Below are positions 14,473 to 21,660 of a stretch of 23,628 nt of DNA, in pieces. Position numbers and translations under genes: made by a program. Numbering within the stretch: position 1 is the first letter of the stretch; each line of letters starts with the position of its first letter. The notes beneath the pieces were generated by a model. That model was not told where the DNA came from and did not search any database. It saw only the letters and a list, made by a program, of their open reading frames with translations. The DNA comes from Deltaproteobacteria bacterium (GTDB lineage: Bacteria > Desulfobacterota > Desulfobacteria > Desulfobacterales > SURF-15): assembly GCA_024644775.1 (NCBI GenBank), contig JAHEHB010000005.1, positions 1 to 23,628 on the forward strand. The letters run 5' to 3'.

Positions 14473-15525
14473 ATGAAGAAACTCAACGGTCTCGAACGGG
14501 TACTGACCGCTCTTAAACTTCAGGAGCCGGATGTCGTCCCGCATTTTGAAAGGGTTGCTAAAACGGTGAGAGATAAGATACTGCCGGGTGCCACCGAAGA
14601 AGAATTTGTTGAGCATATGGATTTAGACGGGACCCGGTTTATCGACCGGACACACTCCTGGGGCTATGAGATCGTAGATGAGAACAAACGAATTAAACGG
14701 GATCAATGGGGGGGACTCGTCCGGTATACAACAGAAGATAATCCGGTTCCCATGGAGCCGGCAATCAAATCAGAAAAAGATCTTGACACCTATGTACCAC
14801 CGGACCCGGATTTACCGTGGCGATATGAACACTTACATCAATTGGTGAAGCGGTTTAAAGGAGAAAGAGCCATCATTGTCGGTGTAACGGACATATTTGC
14901 GTTGGGTCGAGAGAATATTTTAGGAGACATCGGTTATTTTCGGGCAATGGTGAAGAGCCCGGATCTGATCGATCGCGCCAACGAAATCATATTGGACTAC
15001 CAATTAAGATATATGAAAAATTGTGTAGATTCTGGCGCCGATGTTTTCTGGATCAACGGAGATTGGGCCATGACGGATAAACCGATGGTGTCCCGTCAGT
15101 TTACAGAAAGGTTTCTCGCTCCCCCTTTAAAGAAACTGGTTGAATATGCCCATCGTTTAGAAATTCCCTGCGTAAAACATACAGACGGAAACATCTGGCC
15201 GATTTACGATGTAATTATCGATACCGATATCGATGGATTGCATCCCATCGATCCCATGGCAGGGATGGATATCGGAGAGGCCAAAGAGAAATTTGGCGAT
15301 CGAGTATGTCTATGCGGAAACGTAAGCTGCGCGTTCAGCCTGGTGTCGGGAACCGAGGAGGAAGTGCGGCAGGAAACAAAAGAAGTTATCAGAAAAGCGG
15401 GTAAAGGCGGCGGGCTTATTTGTATGTCTAGCAATTCGGTTCATTCCGGAGTCAACCCGAAAAACTATGTAGCGATGGTCGAAGCCATCAGAGAATTCGG
15501 CCGGTATCCGCTGACCTTTGAGTGA
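14473..15525 (+). CDS. UroD-fold methyltransferase (MtaA/CmuA-like)
   Basis: This 350-residue protein is of the uroporphyrinogen-decarboxylase superfamily, preceded by GGAGG. Its place after a corrinoid protein points to methyl transfer rather than heme synthesis. N-terminal ERVLTALKLQEPDVVP (about 8-23) is typical. The metal-site loop reads KHTDGN (235-240), with H236 but Asp instead of the Cys of the H-x-C-G-N motif in MtaA/MtbA enzymes. A downstream CLCGNVS (279-285) offers cysteines, and C317 in GLICMSSNSVH is another candidate. The long N-terminal region including WGGLVRYTTEDN is like substrate-binding members. It could be the substrate-specific demethylase or the cofactor methylase. A 141-bp gap to the upstream gene contains only the short palindrome CGGAATTCCG. 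Confidence 0.87.
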   Translation: MKKLNGLERVLTALKLQEPDVVPHFERVAKTVRDKILPGATEEEFVEHMDLDGTRFIDRTHSWGYEIVDENKRIKRDQWGGLVRYTTEDNPVPMEPAIKSEKDLDTYVPPDPDLPWRYEHLHQLVKRFKGERAIIVGVTDIFALGRENILGDIGYFRAMVKSPDLIDRANEIILDYQLRYMKNCVDSGADVFWINGDWAMTDKPMVSRQFTERFLAPPLKKLVEYAHRLEIPCVKHTDGNIWPIYDVIIDTDIDGLHPIDPMAGMDIGEAKEKFGDRVCLCGNVSCAFSLVSGTEEEVRQETKEVIRKAGKGGGLICMSSNSVHSGVNPKNYVAMVEAIREFGRYPLTFE

Positions 15526-15588
15526 GATGTGAATAACGACCTTATTTGAGCCAATTTCAAAACGTACCCGTTTGTGCAATCTCAGCAT

Positions 15589-15658
15589 CAGGCATCCGCC
15601 GTGGCGGATTAATCCTCGAAAACCTCAATGTATGGATGCCTGTCCCGATGTTTTTTTA
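15589..15658 (+). terminator. Possible terminator with two competing hairpins
   Basis: CAGGCATCC (15589-15597) pairs perfectly with GGATGCCTG (15634-15642). A second hairpin ATCCGC-CGTG-GCGGAT (about 15594-15609) uses the same ATCC bases, so the two compete. A run of seven T follows at about 15651-15657, eight bases after the larger stem. This could end transcription of the corrinoid/methyltransferase operon; the gap before the T-run makes it non-ideal. Confidence 0.45.
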
Positions 15659-15908
15659 TGGGAATGGTTAAGATTTTATTCTTCCTTGATCTTATCCCAT
15701 GACTTCCGATCAAAACCATGGTTTCATTGATAATTGTCGAAATCCTTTACAATCTTATTTGGCATTTCCAAGCTACTAATAATATGGAGTTAATTTAAGG
15801 TAATGCGCAATTGCCGTCGGGAATCCTTACAGTTTATATTATTTGTACTGGTTTTTCAGAATCGCGTAACCATCCAGAAATAAACAAATTATATACAAAA
15901 ACCATACC

Positions 15909-15923
15909 TGGCACGAATTTTGC
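15909..15923 (+). promoter_or_regulatory. Sigma-54 promoter before the NTF2-like gene
   Basis: TGGCACGAATTTTGC is a perfect TGGCAC-N5-TTGC match, with GG (15910-15911) and GC (15922-15923) 10 nt apart. Transcription would begin near 15935, placing the four 20-bp repeats in the leader. No TGCAAC boxes are seen upstream, so a different activator is possible. Confidence 0.75.
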
Positions 15924-15974
15924 CTTTTAATTATTATTTAGGATAAAAATCGGATTTAATTAATGTGTCATCCC

Positions 15975-16054
15975 GGATCGGAGACGATCAAATCGGATCG
16001 GAGACGATCAAATCAGATCGGAGACGATCAAATCGGATCAGAAACGATCGATTC
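15975..16054 (+). repeat. Four 20-bp tandem repeats in the leader
   Basis: The unit GGATCGGAGACGATCAAATC occurs at 15975-15994, 15995-16014, 16015-16034 (one change) and 16035-16054 (four changes). Each unit has two GATC sites flanking GGAGAC. Twenty is not a multiple of three, so translation of the array would rotate frame. It ends 16 bp before the start codon of the NTF2-like gene. Confidence 0.9.
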
Positions 16055-16070
16055 AGAAAAGAGGGTGGTC

Positions 16071-16469
16071 ATGGCTATTCTAAACGAAGAACTCAGCAAT
16101 GTGATTGCAGCCGTCAAACAGAATTACATGGACACCTTCTTACGGAAAGACGCGGAGGGGATAGGAAAACATTATACAGATAGTGGGCGCCTCATTCCGG
16201 CAAAGGGTGATTTGGTGAAAGGCACAGAGGCCATCCAAGCATATTGGCAGGCTTTTATGGATATGGGAATCAAGCCGGCAAAGCTTGAAACAGTGGAGTT
16301 GGAAGGGTCTGGAGATACGGCCGTTGAGGTGGGACGATACATACTCGGCGGTGAAGGTGGTCAAGTATTTGACAAAGGAAAGTATATGGCCATATGGAAG
16401 CAGGAAGGTGTGCAATGGAAATTGCACCGTGAAATATGGAATTCTACAATGCCTGCTGCAGAAAAATAA
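16071..16469 (+). CDS. NTF2-like / SnoaL-like small protein
   Basis: This 132-residue protein has the cone-fold pattern of SgcJ/DUF4440-type NTF2-like proteins: an opening helix (NVIAAVKQNYMDTFLRKDAEGIGKHY), then YTDSGRLIPAKGDLVKGTEAIQAYWQ, and closing beta-strands ending in WKQEGVQWKLHREIWN. These either bind small hydrophobic ligands or act as isomerase-like enzymes; no catalytic residue can be assigned. The ATG at 16071 follows a GAGGGTGG stretch. An in-frame ATG at 15963 would translate the tandem repeats into non-homologous sequence and is rejected. The gene has its own sigma-54 promoter, so it may respond to a different signal from the cluster upstream. It converges on the minus-strand dehydrogenase gene with 30 bp between. 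Confidence 0.85.
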   Translation: MAILNEELSNVIAAVKQNYMDTFLRKDAEGIGKHYTDSGRLIPAKGDLVKGTEAIQAYWQAFMDMGIKPAKLETVELEGSGDTAVEVGRYILGGEGGQVFDKGKYMAIWKQEGVQWKLHREIWNSTMPAAEK

Positions 16470-16499
16470 ATAAAAAGTTACCGACTCAATGAATACACA

Positions 16500-17780
16500 T
16501 TACCAGTAGATCATTGCGTCCTCAAAAATTTGCGTGAGTTCCTCAGCGCCGACGGGTCGTGGGGATAATTTGATAACCCGATGCTGGGGGAGGGTGCCTT
16601 CCACCAGTTTGGGGATGTCTTCGCGGCGATAACCGACGCCACTGAGCCCGTTTGGTAAATTGAGCCGCCTCATGATTTCAATGACCTGATCGGAGAGGAC
16701 GTTACCGGCATCTACGAGTGTCGCCCCGGATATGTCGGCACCTAAAGCTTTTGCCGCCTGGAGGTGTTTTTCAGGACAGGCAGGCGCCGTAAAGCGGAAT
16801 GCAGCCGGAGCATTTAAAACCACCGCCATACCGTGAGGGACGATGGGGTGATCCTGTGGGTAGTCTTTGGGTAGATATGTATTTACCATCCCCGATACCG
16901 GATAAGACATTCCGTGGGGTAGCGTAACACCCGCATTTCCAAAACCAATTCCTGCAAAAGAAGCAGCCAGCATCATCATTCCGCGTGCTTCGTCGTTTGA
17001 TGGATCTTCAACCGCTTTGACGAGATTCCCGGACAGCATTTGCATCGCTTTCAAAGACCATATATCACTAATCGGATTAGACCCCTGGTAGGCAGGACGT
17101 AGATTCGGTCGTTCTGGACGGGGTCGATTGGTAAAGGGCATTGCCGTATAGGACTCGATGGCATGGGTGAGTACATCCAGCGCAGTGGAAGCGGCCACCA
17201 ATGGTGGCATGGTTCTCGTGTTCTCAGGATCGACAATGCCTAAGGTGGGCTTCAAACGCCTGTGGGCGATACCGGTTTTTGCATGCATCTCTTCGAAGTC
17301 AAAAATCGCAACCCCTGTGGTCTCGCTACCGGTTCCCGCAGTAGTTGGAACCGCGAAAAGCGGCTTAAGGTCTCCAGGCACGGGAACACCCTTGCCGATG
17401 GGCGGGTTCACATAGTCCATAAAATCACCCGGTGGATATGTGGAATAGAGATTTACCACCTTGGCGGTATCCATGGTTGAGCCTCCGCCGACTGCAACAA
17501 ACCCGTCGAATGTCTCAGCCTTTGCAAATTCGATCGCCTCTTTAAGAGACGTATCGGTAGGCTCCACCCGGACTTGATCGAAAAGGGCGCATTCAATCTT
17601 CTGATTGGAAAGCGATTCTAAAGCCGTTTCCACAGGAGGCAGTTTTTTCATAATTGGGTCAGTTAAGACCATAACCCGCTTCATTCCCATATCGGCCAAA
17701 TCCATACCCAGCTCTTGGGTTGTGCCATGGCCGTACCGGATATTGGAAGTTGCCATCTCAAATGCATAATCGTAATCCAT
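16500..17780 (-). CDS. Iron-containing alcohol dehydrogenase, hydroxyacid-oxoacid transhydrogenase type
   Basis: This 426-residue group III dehydrogenase has the NAD-site motif GGGSTMDTAK (98-107), PTTAGTGSETTG (145-156) and the metal ligands D202, H206 (DVLTHAIES), H289 (LPHGMSYP) and H316 (VPHGMAV). Several segments match the ADHFE1 (HOT) branch as I recall it: FDQVRVEPTD, PGDFMDYVNPPIGKG, RPAYQGSNPISDIW and GFGNAGVTLPHGMSYP. That branch oxidises 4-hydroxybutyrate or similar acids with 2-oxoglutarate reduced to D-2-hydroxyglutarate. Other iron dehydrogenases for short alcohols cannot be excluded. It starts 24 bp after the D-2-hydroxyacid dehydrogenase stop, with an AAAGGAG-like site, so the two form an operon. 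The pair could exchange reducing power between 2-hydroxy and 4-hydroxy acids. Confidence 0.9.
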   Translation of the reverse strand: MDYDYAFEMATSNIRYGHGTTQELGMDLADMGMKRVMVLTDPIMKKLPPVETALESLSNQKIECALFDQVRVEPTDTSLKEAIEFAKAETFDGFVAVGGGSTMDTAKVVNLYSTYPPGDFMDYVNPPIGKGVPVPGDLKPLFAVPTTAGTGSETTGVAIFDFEEMHAKTGIAHRRLKPTLGIVDPENTRTMPPLVAASTALDVLTHAIESYTAMPFTNRPRPERPNLRPAYQGSNPISDIWSLKAMQMLSGNLVKAVEDPSNDEARGMMMLAASFAGIGFGNAGVTLPHGMSYPVSGMVNTYLPKDYPQDHPIVPHGMAVVLNAPAAFRFTAPACPEKHLQAAKALGADISGATLVDAGNVLSDQVIEIMRRLNLPNGLSGVGYRREDIPKLVEGTLPQHRVIKLSPRPVGAEELTQIFEDAMIYW

Positions 17781-17804
17781 CTTTTTACTCCTTTTTTTGT
17801 CGAT

Positions 17805-18809
17805 TCATCCAGATAAATCAGATGTTCCCAATCGTACGTTGTTTACGGGCCATGTCGGTTTTTTCCCGCTAAGAACCTCATGGATCCCCATTGCAGCATG
17901 CAATGCCATCCGCTGTTTTGCCTCTTCTGTAAGGGCGGCATTATGAGGCGTCAGAATCACATTGTCCAAATACAGCAATTCGTTGGCCGAATCGGGTGGT
18001 TCAGTCTCAAAAACATCAAGACCTGCACCGGCGATCAAATCCGTTTTGAGAGCATAAAGGAGTTCCTCCTCATGGACGACCGGACCCCTTGCAGCGTTGA
18101 TAAAAAACGCACTTCGCTTCATTTTCCGAAATTCTGTCAAACCAATCATTTTATCCGTTTTTTCGTTGTAGGGAACATGAAGACTCACGAAATCGGATTT
18201 TTCTAAGAGTAAATGCAAATTATTCACAATTTCGATTTCACCGGGCACTTCTTCAACACTTATGACCGGATCATACACGATTACCTTCATACCCAACCCG
18301 TGCATCGCTTTCCGGGCGGCAAGTTTACCGATTTTCCCGTACCCTATGATGCCCAAAACCTTCCCGTTTAATTCGATGCAGCGAATGGTCTCTCTGTCGT
18401 TATAGTTTCCTTTCTCTATGGCTTTGTGACAGCGGATCAGATTTTTGGAGAGACTGACAATCAGACATACTGTGTGTTCGGCAACCGATATTGTATTGGA
18501 CTCCGGAGCGTTAACGACCTGTATATCCAATTGGGTTGCTGTTTTGACGTCAATGCAGTCGACCCCGACTCCGTGCTTGGCCACGACTTTTAGCCGGTTT
18601 CCGGCTTGAAGAACCCTTCCGTCGATTTTCTCTGTTCTTGTGAGAACGGCATCACATCCCGATATATAGCGTTCGACACGATCGAGCCGCTTTCCCTCTC
18701 GATTTAACACCTCGTAACCGCAACCACTCAGGTAGCTCAGCCCCTCCTCGGAAATACCTGCCGTTATCAATACCTTACACTTAGATTCAGACAAATGCTC
18801 ACTTTGCAC
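17805..18809 (-). CDS. D-2-hydroxyacid dehydrogenase (SerA-like)
   Basis: This 334-residue NAD-dependent dehydrogenase has the coenzyme site GIIGYGKIG (153-161) with D180 after the second strand, indicating NAD preference. The catalytic residues are R241 (NAARGP), E270 (FETEPP) and H289 (LTPHNAA). The substrate-binding loop is KHGVGVDCID (78-87). The start is GTG at 18809-18807, with GAGGAG about 8 bp upstream. It lacks the C-terminal ACT domain of long phosphoglycerate dehydrogenases, so the substrate could be phosphoglycerate, glyoxylate/hydroxypyruvate or another 2-oxo acid. It is the first gene of a two-gene minus-strand operon. Confidence 0.92.
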   Translation of the reverse strand: MQSEHLSESKCKVLITAGISEEGLSYLSGCGYEVLNREGKRLDRVERYISGCDAVLTRTEKIDGRVLQAGNRLKVVAKHGVGVDCIDVKTATQLDIQVVNAPESNTISVAEHTVCLIVSLSKNLIRCHKAIEKGNYNDRETIRCIELNGKVLGIIGYGKIGKLAARKAMHGLGMKVIVYDPVISVEEVPGEIEIVNNLHLLLEKSDFVSLHVPYNEKTDKMIGLTEFRKMKRSAFFINAARGPVVHEEELLYALKTDLIAGAGLDVFETEPPDSANELLYLDNVILTPHNAALTEEAKQRMALHAAMGIHEVLSGKKPTWPVNNVRLGTSDLSG

Positions 18810-19296
18810 GTTTGTCTCCTCGTTTAACGCCCTTTTTATTTCAGCATATTTCCACTTCGTGCCCGAAAACTTTTTCTCCCGTTTCCAAGTCTCCTTACTG
18901 ACACTCGATACGACCGTTTCTATGGATTCGTCTCAACCACGTTCAACGTGTGATTTGTAACTCTATCCATTTTGGTGGCAGTTCGTCAAGTTTTCAGTTG
19001 CTTAAAACATCTTTAATAGAGTAGCGAAGCTTCGCCTGATTTGAGTGGTAATTTAAGGAAGATTGAAAGACCGAAAGCCGCCTGAAGCGGATCCTAAATT
19101 TGATGGGATGATGTTATGCGTTTTTTCGAAAAATATGTTCTAAAAGAAAAAGGCAGGGTCAATGCGACCCGGCCTTGAAGTTTGTTGATTAAAGATTGTT
19201 TATCTTATAAAAAGATTTTTTTTTAAAAATTATTTTCGTGACAGCGTTGTAATTGCTCCCAATTAAAACATTGCATCAACGGTCCAAATCATACGG
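18810..19296. other. Intergenic region between two minus-strand units
   Basis: No gene is supported in these 487 bp. A weak sigma-70-like pair on the minus strand (TTGACG at 18989-18984, TAGAGT at 18965-18960, 18-bp spacer) could serve the hydroxyacid dehydrogenase operon, with a long leader. A perfect 12-bp palindrome GCGAAGCTTCGC lies at 19024-19035, and a small CCGC/GCGG hairpin at 19078-19090. A terminator near 19140-19176 is listed separately. Confidence 0.4.
19140..19176 (-). terminator. Rho-independent terminator of the small-protein operon
   Basis: Read on the minus strand, AAGGC-C-GGGTC (19176-19166) pairs with GACCC-T-GCCTT (19160-19150) around a five-base loop, with one internal mismatch. 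A T-rich tract TTTCTTTTA follows directly. It lies about 120 bp beyond the stop of the 117-residue protein gene. On the plus strand no T-run follows, so it is directional. Confidence 0.75.
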
Positions 19297-19650
19297 TTAG
19301 GGAACTACATAAATTCCTTTGCGTATTCTCTTAATTCTGCCCAGCTTGTTTATCCTGAAAATGATATTTCTAACTTTTCGTTCGTTAAACCTGGTTTTAT
19401 CCATTAAGGTTGGAACATCGACGCCTTTTCTGGATCTTTTAATGATACTGATGACCGTATCTGTAGCAGTCAGTTTTGCGGTCTTCTTGACCGGGGTGGT
19501 TTTTTTAGTAACAGGTTTTTTCACAGATTTTGCCTTAGGGGATTGTGCCTTCTCAATTCTGGCTAACGCTTTCATCAGGCTATCGGTTTTTTTCACAAGC
19601 GCCTTGAGTTCTTTATTAACAGCTTGTAGATCGTTTTTCAGATTTTTCAT
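19297..19650 (-). CDS. Small coiled-coil / winged-helix protein
   Basis: This 117-residue protein has three visible parts. Residues 1-35 form a likely coiled coil (LQAVNKELKALVKK). Residues 36-60 are a Lys/Thr/Pro-rich linker. Residues 62-117 look like a winged helix-turn-helix (VISIIKRSRKGVDVPTLMD, then NERKVRNIIFRINKLGRIKRIRKGIY). The high positive charge suggests nucleic-acid binding. The ATG at 19650 follows AAGGAG. It lies 49 bp after the small Cys-rich gene, so the two are probably one transcript, ended by the terminator at 19140-19176. The exact role is not recognised; a transcription factor or nucleoid-associated protein is likely. Confidence 0.78.
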   Translation of the reverse strand: MKNLKNDLQAVNKELKALVKKTDSLMKALARIEKAQSPKAKSVKKPVTKKTTPVKKTAKLTATDTVISIIKRSRKGVDVPTLMDKTRFNERKVRNIIFRINKLGRIKRIRKGIYVVP

Positions 19651-19699
19651 ACTTTAATTTCTCCTTATTCGTTTTTTTGGTTTTTAATGATTCCCCGTT

Positions 19700-19900
19700 T
19701 CAAATGTTCTCTTTGAGGGCAACTGAAACAGAGGCGGTTCCTGTCCCGTCTCTGTTATGTTTGTTCGCTTTTGCCTCTTGCTTTTGTTTTTTCTTAAGGC
19801 AGAGTTTGTCTTCCCGTACGACAGCACATAACGTGGGGTTATGAAATTCTCTGCAATTATCGTGTTTATATAGTGGGCATTCAGGGTGTTGTTTTGACAT
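19700..19900 (-). CDS. Small Cys-rich protein (C-x7-C-x8-C-x8-C)
   Basis: This 66-residue protein starts at the ATG at 19900-19898, preceded by AAGGGAA; an in-frame TTG at 19930 is less plausible. Four cysteines at regular spacing occur in the first half (ECPLYKHDNC, NPTLC, EDKLC), with nearby histidines, which suggests a metal or iron-sulfur site. The second half is Lys- and Gln-rich and polar. I do not recognise a named family. Gene order suggests co-transcription with the winged-helix protein downstream. Confidence 0.62.
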   Translation of the reverse strand: MSKQHPECPLYKHDNCREFHNPTLCAVVREDKLCLKKKQKQEAKANKHNRDGTGTASVSVALKENI

Positions 19901-20428
19901 AAAGTTCCCTTTTATCCTTTCTGTGCTCAATATATATTTATCTGGTTTCTTTTTTTTAAATCAATTAATCACGACTATGAAACTGATACCTCATAACTGA
20001 ACGATGATTTGTCTCACAATACACTCGTATCCGTTATTTTGTACAACACAGGAGTTGAGTAAGAGGTGTTTAACAAAACAACGAGCAAAAAAATAAGACG
20101 TAAGGTCAGCTCTATATTCTTCATCCTCAAAACCTTTTTCCGATATTAATCGCACCAAGTAGACCCCTCTTTCTATCTGCTCTCAATCTGTAAGCAAAAA
20201 CCATGCAAAAATAGCATATTTTTTTAGATGTACGAATGATACGGGTTTATCGCAACTACCCAATGAACCAAACACGGGCAATTATGTAATTATTTTACCA
20301 TAGTTGAGTAGTTACTTACACAGGTTTAAGGAGTGCCTATAGATTTAACGACACTTGATTTTGTGCGGATCCTATGATGCGCCTTACTTTATCTAGCGCA
20401 AAACCGTGATGCAAAAAAACTAATAGTT
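19901..20428. other. Intergenic region without recognised gene
   Basis: These 528 AT-rich bp have no supported coding sequence. The end near 19905-19975 is where a promoter for the minus-strand small genes should lie; only a poor TTGATT/TAAATA pair is visible. At 20416-20430 an A/T hairpin AAAACT-AAT-AGTTTT overlaps the KH-protein stop and runs into further T residues on the minus strand, perhaps a weak terminator. Nothing else stands out. Confidence 0.4.
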
Positions 20429-20659
20429 TTATTCCAACAACTGTAAGACTACGCGTTTCTTTGACTTTGCTGTCGCTGCGCTTAAAAGTGTACGGATAGC
20501 ATCTGCGTTTCGACCTCGTTTCCCGATAATTTTTCCAATATCCCTTTTAGATACTTTCAGTTCTAGTACGATCGTTCTATCGCCTTCAACTTCTTTGACC
20601 GAAACCTGTTCTGGATCATCAACCATCGCCTGTGCTATACGTTTGATCAATTCTTTCAT
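20429..20659 (-). CDS. khpA: KH-domain RNA-binding protein, KhpA type
   Basis: This 76-residue protein is a single type-II KH domain of the KhpA family and has the full usual length. The nucleic-acid-binding loop is IGKIIGKRGRNADAIRTLL, with the GxxG element GKRG at 46-49. N-terminal MKELIKRIAQAMVDDPEQV is characteristic. These proteins bind RNA and in other bacteria influence ribosome and cell-envelope functions. The classical neighbourhood is rpsP-khpA-rimM; here it follows an MCE/MlaD-like gene by 18 bp and no ribosomal gene is nearby, so it may be a second copy. Transcription probably comes from the promoter at 21465-21436. Confidence 0.9.
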   Translation of the reverse strand: MKELIKRIAQAMVDDPEQVSVKEVEGDRTIVLELKVSKRDIGKIIGKRGRNADAIRTLLSAATAKSKKRVVLQLLE

Positions 20660-20677
20660 CGTCCAATCTCCATGATT

Positions 20678-21361
20678 TCAGGTTTTTTCTATTCTCTCTA
20701 ACTCAATTTCTAATGGTTTTGTTTGTTGCTCCTTACCGATTTTTTTGAGCTTTTCTTTAAGCTTTTCCAGCTCCTGTTTTAGCAACGGTATTATTTCTTT
20801 CTGGATTTTCTTACGGGTCTCTTCGCTCGCTTTACTCATTTCAGACGCAAGTTCCGAGAGTTCTCTTTTCAGATCCTTATATTCCCTGGATTCAGGTACC
20901 TTTTCCCATTCAGTTTGAAACCTACTGAACTCTCTTCTAAGATACTCCACGCCTTTTTCGATATCTGTTTCCAGCTTTTCAAACAGGGCAGTTCCCCTAT
21001 TTGAACCCTCAACGATTTTACCGTCTTTTAACGTTGTGCCCCCCGCTTTCATCAATACAATTTCCACAGCCTTTGTCCCACTGCTCTGTGGATCATCAAT
21101 TACAAAAAACCTCGAGTGCTCTGTGGCAGCATTAGTAAAATTCTTCCTAATCTCAATATCGATAGTATAAACTCCATTATTTCCATAGTTGATGCTCTTT
21201 ACGCTGCCGACTTGATTTTGTTCAAATAGAATACGGCCTTCCTTTTTCAAACCGTATGCCTGATCAAAACGGATTTTAAGATTTAGATTTGTATCCCTGA
21301 TACCCCAGAATACAACAAGCGCTATTAGAATGAATAGAGGGATGATGATTTTTTTCGGCAT
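20678..21361 (-). CDS. MCE/MlaD-like membrane-anchored protein with coiled coil
   Basis: This 227-residue protein has one N-terminal membrane segment (about 4-21, IIIPLFILIALVVFWGI). An MCE-like beta domain (about 27-115) follows, with IRFDQAYGLKKEGRILFEQNQVGSVKSI in the form typical of MlaD proteins. A long charged coiled coil then runs to the end (about 135-225). MCE proteins are periplasmic lipid-transfer components. The other Mla parts (permease, ATPase) are absent here, so it may work alone or with components elsewhere. The start at 21361 follows GGAGAGG; an in-frame ATG at 21454 would overlap the predicted promoter and is rejected. The KH-protein gene follows after 18 bp. Confidence 0.75.
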   Translation of the reverse strand: MPKKIIIPLFILIALVVFWGIRDTNLNLKIRFDQAYGLKKEGRILFEQNQVGSVKSINYGNNGVYTIDIEIRKNFTNAATEHSRFFVIDDPQSSGTKAVEIVLMKAGGTTLKDGKIVEGSNRGTALFEKLETDIEKGVEYLRREFSRFQTEWEKVPESREYKDLKRELSELASEMSKASEETRKKIQKEIIPLLKQELEKLKEKLKKIGKEQQTKPLEIELERIEKT

Positions 21362-21435
21362 ATTCGGTCCTCTCCTGATCAATATAATATATCGCGTTAT
21401 TCGATTGGCTTGGTTCGTGATCCAACTATTCATAT

Positions 21436-21465
21436 ATAATATTAAATTATTCACCCAATCGTCAA
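21436..21465 (-). promoter_or_regulatory. Sigma-70 promoter of the MCE-khpA operon
   Basis: On the minus strand, TTGACG (21465-21460) and TATTAT (21441-21436) are separated by 18 bp; each matches its consensus at five of six positions. The expected start near 21429 gives a leader of about 68 nt to the ATG at 21361. This supports the shorter start for the MCE-like gene. Confidence 0.6.
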
Positions 21466-21660
21466 TTTTATTCTGATATGAAATAAAACCTCCCGTACTA
21501 GTAATTTAGTTCTTAGATGCGAGTAAAAATTTACATATAATTAAAAATCGTTCTCTATCTAAATTATAACTGCCTGAAATTTATGATAATAAATATATTG
21601 TGTAACTGTAAACTTTGGCACGATGTTTGAAGAGGAGTAGGGGGCTTATGGAGGTGATAA

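Larger units (their letters stand above)
15526..16070. other. Intergenic region: hairpins, sigma-54 promoter, tandem repeats
   Basis: This 545-bp gap has no convincing coding sequence. It holds three separate elements listed individually: competing hairpins followed by a T-run (15589-15658), a consensus sigma-54 promoter (15909-15923) and four 20-bp repeats (15975-16054). The AT-rich stretch 15660-15900 shows no recognisable element; I found no TGCAAC boxes in it. Confidence 0.6.

Noticed and set aside
15975..16054. CRISPR array
   Set aside because: The repeats are directly adjacent with no spacers, and no cas genes are present.
15963..16070. N-terminal extension of the NTF2-like protein through the tandem repeats
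   Set aside because: A 20-bp unit rotates the frame, so the translation has no protein repeat, and the ATG at 16071 begins the domain.
21362..21454. 31-residue N-terminal extension of the MCE-like protein
   Set aside because: It overlaps a good sigma-70 promoter, and the shorter start has a better ribosome binding site directly before the membrane anchor.
21616..21630. Sigma-54 promoter TGGCACGATGTTTGA
   Set aside because: The -12 element is GA rather than the near-invariant GC, so the match is incomplete.
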